DNA of 49,893 bases from Planctomycetota bacterium. Its GTDB lineage: Bacteria > Planctomycetota > UBA1135 > GCA-002686595. Each line of letters starts with the position of its first letter. Position 1 is the first letter of the stretch. Below the pieces are notes generated by a model that worked only from the letters and a program-made list of their open reading frames with translations, was not told where the DNA came from and did not search any database. The DNA lies in NCBI GenBank assembly GCA_016795245.1, contig JAEUIA010000111.1:1-49893 (forward strand), in the 5' to 3' direction. Made by a program: the position numbers and the translations under genes. Positions 1-8,117 of the stretch are shown here, in pieces.

Positions 1-88
1 AACTCGCCGACGCGGGGCCTACAGGTTGCGTGCGGTTCAACGCCGGCGAGTTTGCACCACACGAGCCTGGCTCCGTACGGTCAAACTC
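1..88 (+). repeat. Dispersed long hairpin element, copy A (cut by window edge)
   Basis: Positions 1-12 are the inner end of a left arm that pairs with 41-52 (one mismatch), and 41-88 is the full right arm, ending in the GTACGGTCAAACTC outer sequence. The loop at 13-40 is 28 nt and ends in TGCGGTTCAA. Arm and loop are shared with the copies at 41900-42041 (reverse orientation) and 49801-49893 (same orientation). The element lies upstream of the TatA-like gene. It has no ORF and no T-tract, so it is not a standard intrinsic terminator. Confidence 0.8.
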
Positions 89-187
89 GGACCAGGAACC
101 AGCCGCACCCTTCACGGCAGCGAATCGCGAGGTTTTGATCCAGGCACGGTATCCGTTCCGGTTCAGCCGATTAGAGTAGGGGGTGTC

Positions 188-613
188 ATGTTCGCGATCC
201 TCGAAAACCTGGGCACGCCTGAGCTGATCTTGTGCGGGATCGCGGCGCTGCTCGTGTTCGGCAAGCGCTTGCCGGAAGTGGCGGCGCAGGCCGGCGCGAC
301 GCTGTCGAAGTTTCGGCGCAACCTCGACGGCGCGATCGAGGAGTCCGGCGTCGAGAACGAGATCAAGAAGATCAAAGACGCACTGCCGCACGATCTGTCG
401 GTGCGCGACGTCGCGCGTGCGGCAACGCGCAAGGTCGAAGACCGCATGCGTCAACTGAACGCCGAGGCAGAGAAGATCGAACGCGAGGTCAAGGAATCGA
501 TCAAGTCGGCGACGGAGACCCCGGCGCCCGAGACCGAAGCCACGCCGCCGAAGACCGAAGGCGTGGACCCGGCGCAAGGGTTCGGAACTTCGGGCACCGT
601 TCCGCGCGAGTAG
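188..613 (+). CDS. tatA: Sec-independent protein translocase TatA/TatB-like
   Basis: 141-residue protein with the TatA/B layout: a short N-terminus, one hydrophobic helix at about 10-24 that contains GTPELILCGIAALLVFG, the FGKRLPE hinge at 24-30, an amphipathic helix to about 50 and a long charged, then Pro/Glu-rich tail. In this family the protein sits in the inner membrane and helps move folded twin-arginine substrates. The ATG at 188 is chosen because the reading frame upstream runs through hairpin copy A and a G-rich ribosome-binding stretch (AGTAGGGGG) lies just before it. The 141 aa length fits TatB as well as TatA, so the exact paralog is open. A likely client, the Tat-signal DUF1501 protein, is encoded at 26058. 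Confidence 0.88.
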   Translation: MFAILENLGTPELILCGIAALLVFGKRLPEVAAQAGATLSKFRRNLDGAIEESGVENEIKKIKDALPHDLSVRDVARAATRKVEDRMRQLNAEAEKIEREVKESIKSATETPAPETEATPPKTEGVDPAQGFGTSGTVPRE

Positions 614-628
614 CGCGCGTCTCATGAC

Positions 629-1492
629 GTGACCTGCTTCGGTTACAACACGAACGGCCTCGCGCACCACCGCTTGAGCGATGCGTTCACGCTGCTCGCG
701 GAACTCGGTTACGGCGGCGTCGCGCTCACGCCTGATGTCGGTGAACTCGATCCGCTGCGGCCAGCTCCCTCGCTGGTGAAAGCTCTGCGCGCGCAAGCCG
801 AGGATTTGGGCCTGCGCCTCGCGATCGAAACCGGCGCGCGTTTCGTGCTCGATCCGCGGCGCAAGCACCGACCGTCGCTGTTGGAAGCTGCCGCGCACGA
901 GCGCGAGCGGCGCGTCGATTTCTACCGGCGGTCCATCGACCTGGCGCACGGGCTCGGAGCCTCGCTCGTCTCGATCTGGTCGGGTTGCGCGCCCGACCCG
1001 ACGGCAGCCGACGCTCCCGGAGTCGAACGCGACCGCGTGGAGCCGCTGTGGGAGCGTTTCGTCACGGCTCTCGTGCCCGTGCTCGATCACGCGCGCGACC
1101 GCGACGTCCTGATCGCGTTCGAACCCGAGCCAGGCATGTTCATCGAGCGGCCTGCGGGCTATCTGGAGCTCGTGCGCCGTCTTGCGCATCGCGGTGCGGA
1201 GCTCGGGCTGACGCTCGACGTCGGTCACCTGCTCGTCACGGGCGATCTACCCGTGCGTTCACAGATCGAAGCGCTCGCGTTGCGACTCATGCACGTGCAC
1301 CTCGACGACATCAAGGACGGAGTGCACGAGCACCGCATGTTCGGCACCGGTGATCTGGACCTCGCGGACACACTCAGCGCACTGCGCGCTGTCGATTACA
1401 AGGGCATGATGGCGGTCGAACTCTCGCGCGACAGTCACCGCGGCGCGGACGCCGCAGCCGAAGCCATGCGCCATCTGCGGCGCGCCTCGTAG
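629..1492 (+). CDS. Sugar phosphate isomerase/epimerase family TIM-barrel protein
   Basis: 287 residues that read as a xylose-isomerase-like (AP endonuclease family 2) TIM barrel. Metal-site residues typical of the fold are visible: Glu in AFEPEPG, Asp and His in LTLDVGHL, His in LMHVHLDD and Glu in MMAVELSRDSH near the C-terminus. Such enzymes isomerise or epimerise sugars or related polyols with a divalent metal; the substrate cannot be told from sequence. The start is a GTG only 15 nt after the TatA-like stop, with no clear ribosome-binding site, so translational coupling with the upstream gene is likely. Neighbours give no pathway hint. Confidence 0.85.
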   Translation: MTCFGYNTNGLAHHRLSDAFTLLAELGYGGVALTPDVGELDPLRPAPSLVKALRAQAEDLGLRLAIETGARFVLDPRRKHRPSLLEAAAHERERRVDFYRRSIDLAHGLGASLVSIWSGCAPDPTAADAPGVERDRVEPLWERFVTALVPVLDHARDRDVLIAFEPEPGMFIERPAGYLELVRRLAHRGAELGLTLDVGHLLVTGDLPVRSQIEALALRLMHVHLDDIKDGVHEHRMFGTGDLDLADTLSALRAVDYKGMMAVELSRDSHRGADAAAEAMRHLRRAS

Positions 1493-1660
1493 GGAAAAGC
1501 GGGGTTCCGAGTCCCCAAAGAGCTGTGGGAAAGGCGAACACAACTCGTTCTTGCGGTGTGCTTTGTCCGGGGACCACAATGTGATCCGCCGTACGACCCG
1601 TGCGGGCCGTGACCGCCCGCTTCCCGGGCGCCGCGATTCGAACCACCCCGAGGACTCCGC

Positions 1661-1900
1661 ATGTCTGAAACGACAACCGCCCTCCAGCTCTGCCCTACGC
1701 GGATCGACGGAGCGACCGTCCTGTTCGCGCACAAGGTCAACCGTGCGCAATGCCAGGACCGTCAGCGCGGGCAGTACCACAAGTGTTTCACCTGCGCCCA
1801 CAACAACGCCTACGTCAGCGCCCAGTCCGCACCGGGCGCCCAAGCACAGAAGCCCAAGGCGCCCGTCGCCAAGAAGCCCGACCGCGTGCAGGTCGGCTGA
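1661..1900 (+). CDS. Small Cys-rich hypothetical protein
   Basis: 79 residues with four cysteines arranged as one near residue 11, one near 31, then CFTC around 42-45, suggesting a small metal-binding (zinc-ribbon-like) knuckle. The last 25 residues are a basic Ala/Pro/Lys tail. The ATG follows CCGAGGACTCCGC, a reasonable ribosome-binding site. The gene is 28 nt upstream of an ECF sigma factor gene on the same strand, so the two may be cotranscribed. I do not recognise the family. It could be an RNA- or protein-binding accessory of the sigma factor, but that is only a guess from position. Confidence 0.55.
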   Translation: MSETTTALQLCPTRIDGATVLFAHKVNRAQCQDRQRGQYHKCFTCAHNNAYVSAQSAPGAQAQKPKAPVAKKPDRVQVG

Positions 1901-1928
1901 TTCGGTCGCACGCGCGGGCTGGGCCTAC

Positions 1929-2504
1929 ATGGTTGCGAACGAAGAGCGCGAACCGCGCACGCTGACGCGTGCCGAGTTGGATGCACTGATCGAGCGCCAT
2001 CTGTCGGTCCTGCGCTATTACGTGCGACTGCGCGCCGGGCCGCTGCTGCGGTCGAAAGAACCCGTGTCCGACATCGTGCAGTCGACGTTGCGCGAGATCA
2101 TCGAGTCCGGTACCGGCTTTGTGTACTCCGGCGACGGTGCGTTTCGGCGCTGGATCCACCGCATCGCGACGAACAAGATCATCAGCAAGAATCGCTATCA
2201 CCTGGCCGCGATGCGCAACGCGGCGCGCGAAGAGAGCCTCGCCAGTCGCGTGTGGGACGTGGCGCAACCGGGCGGGAGTTCACCCGACCATTCGCCCTCG
2301 CAACATGCGGTGCACGTCGAAGACCTCGAGCGTCTGCAATTCGCCTTCGATGCGCTCGACGAAGAGGAGCGTCAGATCCTGTCGATGCGGCGCATCTTCG
2401 ACATACCGACGCCGCAGATCGCCGAGGAACTCGGCATCGCGGAATCGACCGTGCGCTGGCGGCTCGCGACGATCGTCGCCAAGCTCGCGAGCCGCATGGG
2501 TTGA
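1929..2504 (+). CDS. ECF RNA polymerase sigma factor, planctomycete type
   Basis: 191-residue sigma-70 family protein with region 2 (about residues 20-90, including the SDIVQSTLREIIE core and FRRWIHRIATNKI) and region 4 (about 130-190, with the helix-turn-helix TPQIAEELGIAESTVRWRL). It directs RNA polymerase to a small promoter set. The wording of region 2 resembles the planctomycete-specific ECF group I know as Sig-70_plancto1 (recall, not searched). No anti-sigma gene is adjacent, unlike the two other sigma genes in this window, so control is likely by another route. The ATG at 1929 is used because upstream codons overlap the small Cys-rich gene in another frame. It converges on 2509-2961 with a 4-nt gap. 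Confidence 0.9.
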   Translation: MVANEEREPRTLTRAELDALIERHLSVLRYYVRLRAGPLLRSKEPVSDIVQSTLREIIESGTGFVYSGDGAFRRWIHRIATNKIISKNRYHLAAMRNAAREESLASRVWDVAQPGGSSPDHSPSQHAVHVEDLERLQFAFDALDEEERQILSMRRIFDIPTPQIAEELGIAESTVRWRLATIVAKLASRMG

Positions 2505-2508
2505 CGCG

Positions 2509-2961
2509 TCACATCAAGAGGCGCTTCGAGAGCATGTCGATGTCGACCAGGCGCACGTGGCGCGGGTCGATCGGGCCCAGGCGCTCGAATTTGGCGCGCT
2601 CGCTGTCGCTGGCGGTCTCGAGGCGCAACGCGTGGTCACGTCCGCGTTTCGTCGGAGTCGGCGCTTTTTTCGGCGCTTCGCCGACGACCTGAACGAGGTT
2701 GTTCGCGATGTCGTCGGGCAGGGCCTCGCGGCGCTCGAGGGCGGCGCGGGCGCGCAGACAGACGTCGAGCGTGCTCTGCAGGTTCGTGCGGATCCGGGTC
2801 AGCCGCTCGGTGTCCGCCTCGGGGCCGGCCAGGCTCTTGCGCACCTTGGCGGTCGCGACCTCCAGGACCGCGATCAGGCAGTTGAGCTTCCTCAGGAGCC
2901 TTTCCCGGTACTCGGGGGACTCGAGGTGGGACTCGGAAAAGGGTTCGTCCGGCTGGCTCAT
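2509..2961 (-). CDS. Hypothetical protein, mostly helical
   Basis: 150 residues, no signal peptide, no membrane helix. Residues 15-80 look strongly helical (EYRERLLRKLNCLIAVLEVA and following), with many Arg/Leu/Ala, followed by a basic linker (KKAPTPTKRGRDHALRLE) and an acidic/hydrophobic end. I do not recognise a family. It is convergent with the ECF sigma gene (4-nt gap) and is followed on the minus strand by the hairpin at 3096-3226. The ORF is supported by length, a clean ATG and codon use like its neighbours. Confidence 0.6.
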   Translation of the reverse strand: MSQPDEPFSESHLESPEYRERLLRKLNCLIAVLEVATAKVRKSLAGPEADTERLTRIRTNLQSTLDVCLRARAALERREALPDDIANNLVQVVGEAPKKAPTPTKRGRDHALRLETASDSERAKFERLGPIDPRHVRLVDIDMLSKRLLM

Positions 2962-3095
2962 GCGTGATCCTTGGGGGCTCCGTCGCCGATTGCGACTTCT
3001 TAGCCTACCCAGGTCTCGCGGGGCGTGCGGGGCTGTTCAGCTCGAAACGAGCCTGAAATCAGCGCAAGAATGCCCGCCAGGCCCCGCGTTGGATG

Positions 3096-3226
3096 CTGGC
3101 TCCCTCCGCTGGTCGTGTCTCATGCGACCCCACTGGCGGCGTTGGAAAGCGCCCTCGGGAGTCGCCGACCCGGTCTGGGAGGGCGTCCTGGGGTGGCGAA
3201 CCCGAGACGACCACGGGAGGGAGCCA
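3096..3226. repeat. Imperfect long inverted repeat
   Basis: Outer arms CTGGCTCCCTCC (3096-3107) and GGGAGGGAGCCAG (3214-3226) pair well. The arms continue with small bulges through TGGTCGT / ACGACCA and ACCCCA / TGGGGT to about 3133 and 3190. A second stem sits inside (GCGCCCTC at 3149 with GAGGGCG at 3179). The GGAGCCAG outer motif followed by GTAC echoes the outer arms of the hairpin family elsewhere in the window, so this may be a decayed relative. It is followed by a C9 run at 3230-3238. Confidence 0.6.
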
Positions 3227-3249
3227 GTACCCCCCCCCTTGTTTTCGGG

Positions 3250-5304
3250 TCAGCGCTTCGTGGCTGGGGTCACCGGCGCCGGCGGGACCAACCCGCGCAA
3301 GTCGATCGCCGCGAGGCGCGGATCCGTCGCCGGGCCGCCGCCGCGCAGGTCGAGGTTCTGCACCATGGCGATCGGCTCCTTCACGCCCGGAACGCGCACG
3401 ATCAGATCCGTCACGAGCGGGCGCACCCCGCGCAGCTCGAAGGCGCCGTCCGCGCGCACATGCGTCTGTTCGAAGCCCCGCGCCGCGAGCTTCGCTTCCG
3501 GTGAATCGGCGGCGCGCCGCAATTCGATGATGAGGCGCGAGTGATCGACGTCCGCGTCGAAGAGCACGCGTCCGCTGATCTGACTGGATTTGGAAAGGAC
3601 GATCGTCACGTCGCTCGCACCGACGGCCACCTCGCACACATCGGGCTGGATCGAATCGGGGGCGAAAGCGCGCAGCCGCAGACGGCCGTTGCGAGCGGGG
3701 CCTGTGACCGCAAAGTTGCCGCCGTCATCGCTCCTGGCGCTCAGGCTCGAATCCTGCACCCACGTCGGGCCTCGGGATCCGGTCGCGAGCGCCTGAATTT
3801 CGATACTGATGCGCTTCAGCGGCACGCCGTTCTCGTCGACGACGCGTCCGCTGACGAGGTGAACGGGCGCGCTCAACATGATGACGCCAAGGTCGTTCAC
3901 GCCGCGCTGGACGCGGCCTTCGAGTTCCACGCTCACGGCGGATCCGGCGCTCGGCTCTAGAGTCAGCGGCTTGAATGTGATCGTGCCGGCGAGGTCCGTC
4001 GTGTCCGACTTCACGAGCGGGATGTCGAAGCGACCGCGCGCATCCGTGGTGGTGGTCAGTTGTGCGTTCGTGCTCCCGCCTTTCGAGCGCAGGTTCAGCA
4101 CATAGGACAGCGTGGCATTCGCTACCGGCTCGCGCTTCAGGTCGACCAGGGTTCCCACGAGCCGCGGCACCGAGGACCCCAGATCGAGGTCGAACACGAC
4201 CTGTTCACCGACGACACGCGGACCGGGTCCGGTGGTATGGGCCACCTGGCCGAGCGTCATCGCGTCGACGTACAGATCCAGGCCGATTTCGACGAACGGA
4301 TACAGCGCACGACCGAGCTCGATCAGCGCCGGCTCGAACGAGTCCGTCGTCCACCCCAAACTTCCGTCCGGGCCGAGGTGCTTCTGCTCGACCATGTTCA
4401 GCCCGATCGGCAACACCGGACCACCTTCGGAATCGTGCACCTGCACGAGGACCGAACCGCAGGGCGGCAGCACGAGTCGAATCGGGTCCGTGGGCAGAGC
4501 ATCGATGTCGATCGGCACGGTCACAGGTTGGCGCAGCGGGATCGGCAGCAAGGCGACGAGTGCGAACGGCGGTTCGCCGAAGACGCGCTGTTCGATGTGC
4601 CGCGCGTGCACCAGGCCGTCGGCTCCTGCGGTCATCCCGGTCCAGCCGCCGACCCGCTGTTCCTGGCCCGCGAGGCGGACTGCGACGGGCACGCCGGCCA
4701 CCGGCCGGCCGACGGCGTCCACGACTTGGAGCGTGAGGTTGATCTCGCGTGCGATGTGAATCACGGTCGGCTGAGTGGTTCGATCGAAGACGTAGCTCGC
4801 GCCGAATGACGTGCCCGCACGCGCCGACACGAGCCCAGGGAGCGCGCTCGCAGCGAGTTGCGCTTCGCCCTGTTCGTTCGTCACGCCGCGCGCCGCGTCC
4901 GGCGGCATCAGCGATTCGAGATCGGCTGCAAAAAACGGCCGACTCCTGTCGAACGTCGCGGAGTGCTCGACGCGGTTCGACCAGCGCAATTCCGCGCCTG
5001 CGACCGGGGCGCGCGTCTGCCGATCGACGACGAGCACGCGCCACGGTTCGCCTGCAGCGGGCGCAGCCTCCGTCGCTTCCGTCTCGACGACCGTCGCGGC
5101 CGAGTCGCGCACGGCCGTCGTGCGCTCAGGCACCACCGCGAGCGTCGCATCAGCCGCTGGAGGCGCCGCGGAGTCCGTCGCGGGCTGGGTGTCCGCGGCG
5201 TGCGGGAGCGTCGTCGGTGCTCGAGTCCCGCGCGTGAACCACCAGCCTAGAGCCAGAGCGAGCGCAGCTAGAAGGACGAAGATCCCGAGCAGATTGCGGT
5301 TCAA
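3250..5304 (-). CDS. Membrane-anchored protein with carboxypeptidase-regulatory-like domains
   Basis: 684 residues. An N-terminal hydrophobic segment (about 4-22) is followed by an Ala/Thr/Pro-rich linker to about residue 85, then several beta-sandwich repeats of the CarboxypepD_reg/CNA-B kind, recognisable from recurring patterns such as VLVVDRQTRAPVAGAELRW, LQVVDAVGRPVAGVPVAV and VSGRVVDENGVPLKRISIEI. It is probably exported, N-terminally anchored and structural or ligand-binding; no catalytic motif is seen. The start is a TTG preceded by GCGAGGTCTGAC, a good ribosome-binding site. It is the last gene of a minus-strand run that begins with the sigma cassette at 7774, separated from the RseB-like gene by 49 nt, so it may belong to the same stress regulon. 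Confidence 0.8.
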   Translation of the reverse strand: MNRNLLGIFVLLAALALALGWWFTRGTRAPTTLPHAADTQPATDSAAPPAADATLAVVPERTTAVRDSAATVVETEATEAAPAAGEPWRVLVVDRQTRAPVAGAELRWSNRVEHSATFDRSRPFFAADLESLMPPDAARGVTNEQGEAQLAASALPGLVSARAGTSFGASYVFDRTTQPTVIHIAREINLTLQVVDAVGRPVAGVPVAVRLAGQEQRVGGWTGMTAGADGLVHARHIEQRVFGEPPFALVALLPIPLRQPVTVPIDIDALPTDPIRLVLPPCGSVLVQVHDSEGGPVLPIGLNMVEQKHLGPDGSLGWTTDSFEPALIELGRALYPFVEIGLDLYVDAMTLGQVAHTTGPGPRVVGEQVVFDLDLGSSVPRLVGTLVDLKREPVANATLSYVLNLRSKGGSTNAQLTTTTDARGRFDIPLVKSDTTDLAGTITFKPLTLEPSAGSAVSVELEGRVQRGVNDLGVIMLSAPVHLVSGRVVDENGVPLKRISIEIQALATGSRGPTWVQDSSLSARSDDGGNFAVTGPARNGRLRLRAFAPDSIQPDVCEVAVGASDVTIVLSKSSQISGRVLFDADVDHSRLIIELRRAADSPEAKLAARGFEQTHVRADGAFELRGVRPLVTDLIVRVPGVKEPIAMVQNLDLRGGGPATDPRLAAIDLRGLVPPAPVTPATKR

Positions 5305-5353
5305 GTCAGACCTCGCATCATCGGGTCGATCGACATTCGATCGACGCGAGAGC

Positions 5354-6445
5354 TTACAGCGAGGACCTCAACACGAGCAAAACCTCGTCCTCGCCGATCT
5401 TGCCGGCGCAGAAGATCTGCTCGTTCCCGCGCGTGATCTCGGCCAGCGTCCAAGGACCGGCTTCGAGCATGCGCACGGCGTAGGTCGTGTCAGCCGGGGC
5501 CACGCCCGACGCACCCTGGTACTTGCTGCGCGTGGGGCCGTGGTTCTCGTCCGCGATGCGATTGTCGATCGGCCGTCCGCCGGAGTGCAGCAGGAAGATG
5601 TTCTCGATGCCGTCGCTGTAGATGTGGCGCACCCAGGGATCGTTGCCGTTGCGCACGACTTCGGAGCGCAGCAACTGGTACCCCGCAGGCACGAGCCGCG
5701 GCGCGATCGGAGTGAACTTCAAACCCTGGTCGATCTGTCCGGTCGTATCGAGCAGTTCGGTGCCTTGCAGCGGGTCGAACCAGACGACTTCACCGGCGAC
5801 GGGACCGATCGTGATCGAGGTGAAGTACGAGGTCGCCGTGAGGTTGCCGTTCGGCGCGGTCTCGACGCTGCGCAAGATCAAGCCGGTCTCGATGTCGACG
5901 GCCAGGCGGTAGGTGACGCGCGCGGCGGTGCGACGCTTGATCTCGAACTCGTTGCACGCGCGCCCCGCGACGACGGGGTGCGTGTTCAGGTCGGTGATCG
6001 TGTAGTTGGCCATGAACAAGGCCGAATGACGCACGCCGAAGTCGCGGTAGTTGAAGAAGAATCCCTGGCGGCTCTTCTGAACCAGATCGAAGGTCTCGCG
6101 CTGGGTGACCGTCATCTGCGGCTCGCCGACGCGCAGCGGATCGAGCGCGAAACGGCCGTTGCCGTCGGCGCTGACCTGTTCCTCGTAGACGAGCGTGTGT
6201 TGGACGCTGGCGATCTCGTAGTGGTATTCGAGGCGGCGCACACCGCTGTGGGCGACGGTGAGCGGAGCACGCTGCAGACGGTCGAAGAGCGGCGCCTGGG
6301 CGAGAGCGAATGCGTTCTCGCCGGTTGCGCTGTGCGTCACGACGGCTTCGGTGTCGTCGGCGGGCGCGTACGCGCGCGAGCAGGCCGGCGCAACGGCCAA
6401 GGCGAGCGCGAGGCAGCCGAGCAGGCGTGTGCGATGGGCGCTCAC
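5354..6445 (-). CDS. RseB/MucB-like periplasmic sensor of the sigma cassette
   Basis: 363 residues. An N-terminal signal sequence ends near Cys22 (AVAPAC, a weak lipobox), so it is periplasmic or lipid-anchored. The body resembles the MucB/RseB N-terminal fold: LEYHYEIASVQHTLVYEE, then YRLAVDIETGLILRSVE, the strand that in RseB/LolA-like proteins reports sugar-like lipid intermediates. The C-terminal part (about 240-363) matches the smaller RseB domain in position. In the known system RseB binds the periplasmic side of the anti-sigma factor and protects it from proteolysis. Its start overlaps the anti-sigma stop by 4 nt (ATGA), which fixes the start and shows translational coupling. The family assignment is by eye and moderately sure. 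Confidence 0.75.
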   Translation of the reverse strand: MSAHRTRLLGCLALALAVAPACSRAYAPADDTEAVVTHSATGENAFALAQAPLFDRLQRAPLTVAHSGVRRLEYHYEIASVQHTLVYEEQVSADGNGRFALDPLRVGEPQMTVTQRETFDLVQKSRQGFFFNYRDFGVRHSALFMANYTITDLNTHPVVAGRACNEFEIKRRTAARVTYRLAVDIETGLILRSVETAPNGNLTATSYFTSITIGPVAGEVVWFDPLQGTELLDTTGQIDQGLKFTPIAPRLVPAGYQLLRSEVVRNGNDPWVRHIYSDGIENIFLLHSGGRPIDNRIADENHGPTRSKYQGASGVAPADTTYAVRMLEAGPWTLAEITRGNEQIFCAGKIGEDEVLLVLRSSL

Positions 6446-7161
6446 AGCTTCTTGCCTTTGGCGATGCGCTCGGCGTCGGTCAAGCCGCCGCTGAGCGCCG
6501 AGAACGTCGACTGCGCGAGCTCACTGAATTCAGCGGTCGAGGTGGCGCGTTGGATGATGAACTTGGGTTCGGCTGCGATGACCGCGGGACGGTCCGTCAG
6601 GAACAGCGTGCCCGCGACGGTGAATGCAACCAGCACGAGCGCCGCGGCGACGAGCGAGAAACGCCGCACGAGGCGGTCGCGGCGCAGACGCGCGAGCGAG
6701 AAGATCGACGTCACGCGCGCGTCCAAAGTGCGCGGCGCCTGCAGCCGTTCGATTCGGCCGGCGAAACGGCGCGCGATCGAGCGCGAGGCGTCTTGCAAGT
6801 CGTGGTCGATCAGGCTGTCCAGGAGCGGCGGAACGCCGGTGCCGACGGGCCAGATCGCGCGGTCGACCGCGCGCGGCATCTTGATCGGTCCGACGGAGCG
6901 CAGCGCGAGGACGGCGCGGTCCTGGCGGTGGCCGGCTTGTGTCGCGGCGACGACGAGGCCTTCGAGTTCGCGCGGTGCGCGTTGGGCGCGCAGCGTGGCG
7001 AGGGCGCGCATCTGGCGCTCGACGTTGTGCAGGAACGCTGCGCAGCCGGCGCACGCGACGAGGTGCGCCTCGAGCGCGAGGTCGCGCCGGACGTCACCGG
7101 CGGCGACAGCGACGAGAACGTCGCGCCGATCCGGGCAGGCAGGTTGGCTGGGGCGGGTCAT
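6442..7161 (-). CDS. Zinc-type transmembrane anti-sigma factor
   Basis: 239 residues. The N-terminus carries the zf-HC2 signature H33-x3-C37-x2-C40 (HLVACAGC), followed by about 120 residues of helical cytoplasmic linker, one membrane helix at about 168-188 (SLVAAALVLVAFTVAGTLFL) and a 50-residue periplasmic tail. This is the layout of single-pass ECF anti-sigma factors that hold the sigma factor until the periplasmic side is cleaved. It lies 4 nt downstream of the sigma gene and overlaps the RseB-like gene by 4 nt, so the three are one operon. The long linker between the zinc site and the membrane is a little unusual. Confidence 0.88.
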   Translation of the reverse strand: MTRPSQPACPDRRDVLVAVAAGDVRRDLALEAHLVACAGCAAFLHNVERQMRALATLRAQRAPRELEGLVVAATQAGHRQDRAVLALRSVGPIKMPRAVDRAIWPVGTGVPPLLDSLIDHDLQDASRSIARRFAGRIERLQAPRTLDARVTSIFSLARLRRDRLVRRFSLVAAALVLVAFTVAGTLFLTDRPAVIAAEPKFIIQRATSTAEFSELAQSTFSALSGGLTDAERIAKGKKL

Positions 7162-7165
7162 GGGT

Positions 7166-7774
7166 TCAACGCAGGTAGTGCTTGTCGAGAACGGGCGTGA
7201 GCTCGCGGTCGAGGGCTTCGTGTGCGCGCGACAAGCGCGACTTCACGGTGCCGAGCGAGATCTGCAGCGTCTCGGAGATCTGTTCGTAGGAGAGGTTCTC
7301 GACGTAGCGCAGCACGGTGATCGCGCGCATCTTGGGCGAGAGCCGAGCGATGGCGCATTGGATCTCGGCTTCGAGTTCGTGGCGCGAGGCGGCGGCCATC
7401 GGCATTTCGATGCGCTCGTCGCGCACGTCGTAGGCCGGTGCTTCGCCGCGTGATGCGTCTCCTCCGGCTTCGAGAGAAGTCAGTGCGCGCGTGCTCGAGC
7501 GGCGCTTGTGGTCGATGCTCGCGTTGACGGCGATGCGGTAGACCCAGCTCGAGAACTTGGACTCGAAGCGGAACTCGCCGATCTTGCGGAACATGATCCC
7601 GAAGGTCTCTTGCGAGGCGTCGAGCGCGTCGGCCGGATTGCTGGTGATCCGGTAGCAGACGTTGTAGACGCGGTCCTTGAACTGGTCGTAGAGCTCCCGA
7701 AAAGAGCCTTCGAGGCCCGTCGGCGACGCAGCCTGGCAGGCTTCAACCAGTTCGCGATCAGGGTCGATTTTCAT
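7166..7774 (-). CDS. ECF sigma factor, RpoE-like
   Basis: 202 residues with region 2 at about 25-95 (FRELYDQFKDRVYNVCYRIT, ALDASQETFGIMFRKI, SSWVYRIAVNASIDHKRR) and region 4 at about 135-195 (LSPKMRAITVLRYVENLSYE, then the helix-turn-helix ISETLQISLGTVKSRLSRA). It heads the sigma / anti-sigma / RseB-like operon. A sigma-E-type promoter lies about 165 nt upstream (7939-7967), suggesting it drives its own transcription. The ATG at 7774 overlaps the stop of a possible 45-codon leader ORF as ATGA. Likely role: envelope-stress response (inference from operon make-up). Confidence 0.92.
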   Translation of the reverse strand: MKIDPDRELVEACQAASPTGLEGSFRELYDQFKDRVYNVCYRITSNPADALDASQETFGIMFRKIGEFRFESKFSSWVYRIAVNASIDHKRRSSTRALTSLEAGGDASRGEAPAYDVRDERIEMPMAAASRHELEAEIQCAIARLSPKMRAITVLRYVENLSYEQISETLQISLGTVKSRLSRAHEALDRELTPVLDKHYLR

Positions 7775-7908
7775 CGGGGGCTGGGGCCGGGGCCGGGGCG
7801 CGCACCGGGACGCTGCGAGGGCGAGAGACCCGCCCCGGCGCGCGGGAGAATGGCATGGGGGGCGATATCGGGTTCAACCGCCAATGAGTGATTCGAAGTG
7901 ACGTCCAT
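7771..7908 (-). CDS. Possible 45-codon leader ORF of the sigma operon
   Basis: An ATG at 7908 opens a 45-codon frame lying between the predicted sigma-E-type promoter and the sigma gene, and its TGA overlaps the sigma ATG by 4 nt. The peptide ends in a Pro/Gly/Arg stretch (QRPGARPGPGPSPR) that could slow ribosomes. No good ribosome-binding site is visible before the ATG and the Pro/Gly end follows a simple GGGGCC-like repeat, so it may be chance. If translated, it would couple sigma synthesis to leader translation. Confidence 0.3.
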   Translation of the reverse strand: MDVTSNHSLAVEPDIAPHAILPRAGAGLSPSQRPGARPGPGPSPR

Positions 7909-7938
7909 CGCAAACACCGCGCTCCCCTTCATTAGATA

Positions 7939-7967
7939 CCAGACGAAAAGATCGCGGGGCTGGTTCC
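7939..7967 (-). promoter_or_regulatory. Sigma-E-type promoter of the sigma/anti-sigma operon
   Basis: Read on the minus strand: GGAACC at 7967-7962, 17 nt, then GTCTGG at 7944-7939. This fits the ECF/sigma-E pattern (GGAAC near -35, GTCTGA-like near -10) with normal spacing and points at the RpoE-like gene, implying autoregulation. Transcription would start near 7932, giving a 5' leader of about 157 nt. Confidence 0.6.
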
Positions 7968-8117
7968 GTTTGGAATCACCTAATCCACAAGGCTTTGCCT
8001 GCACTTTGGGGAGTGCTTGCGCAGGCGCCGCCCGAATTTGGGCGGGGGGGGGCGATACGAAGCCCCAATCGCGGGGACAGGCGCCCGCGGGAGTGTGCCG
8101 ATCGCCGCTGGGCGAGG
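7968..8117. other. Intergenic DNA with G9 run
   Basis: Between the sigma promoter and the stop of the gene at 8118-9092. It holds a short hairpin (CGCCCG/TGGGCG arms, 8029-8044) that runs into a G9 run at 8044-8052. No T-tract, no convincing ORF. Confidence 0.4.

Noticed and set aside
1496..1516. Short stem GGGG-loop-CCCC after the isomerase gene as terminator
   Set aside because: Only a four-pair stem with no T-tract; too weak to call.
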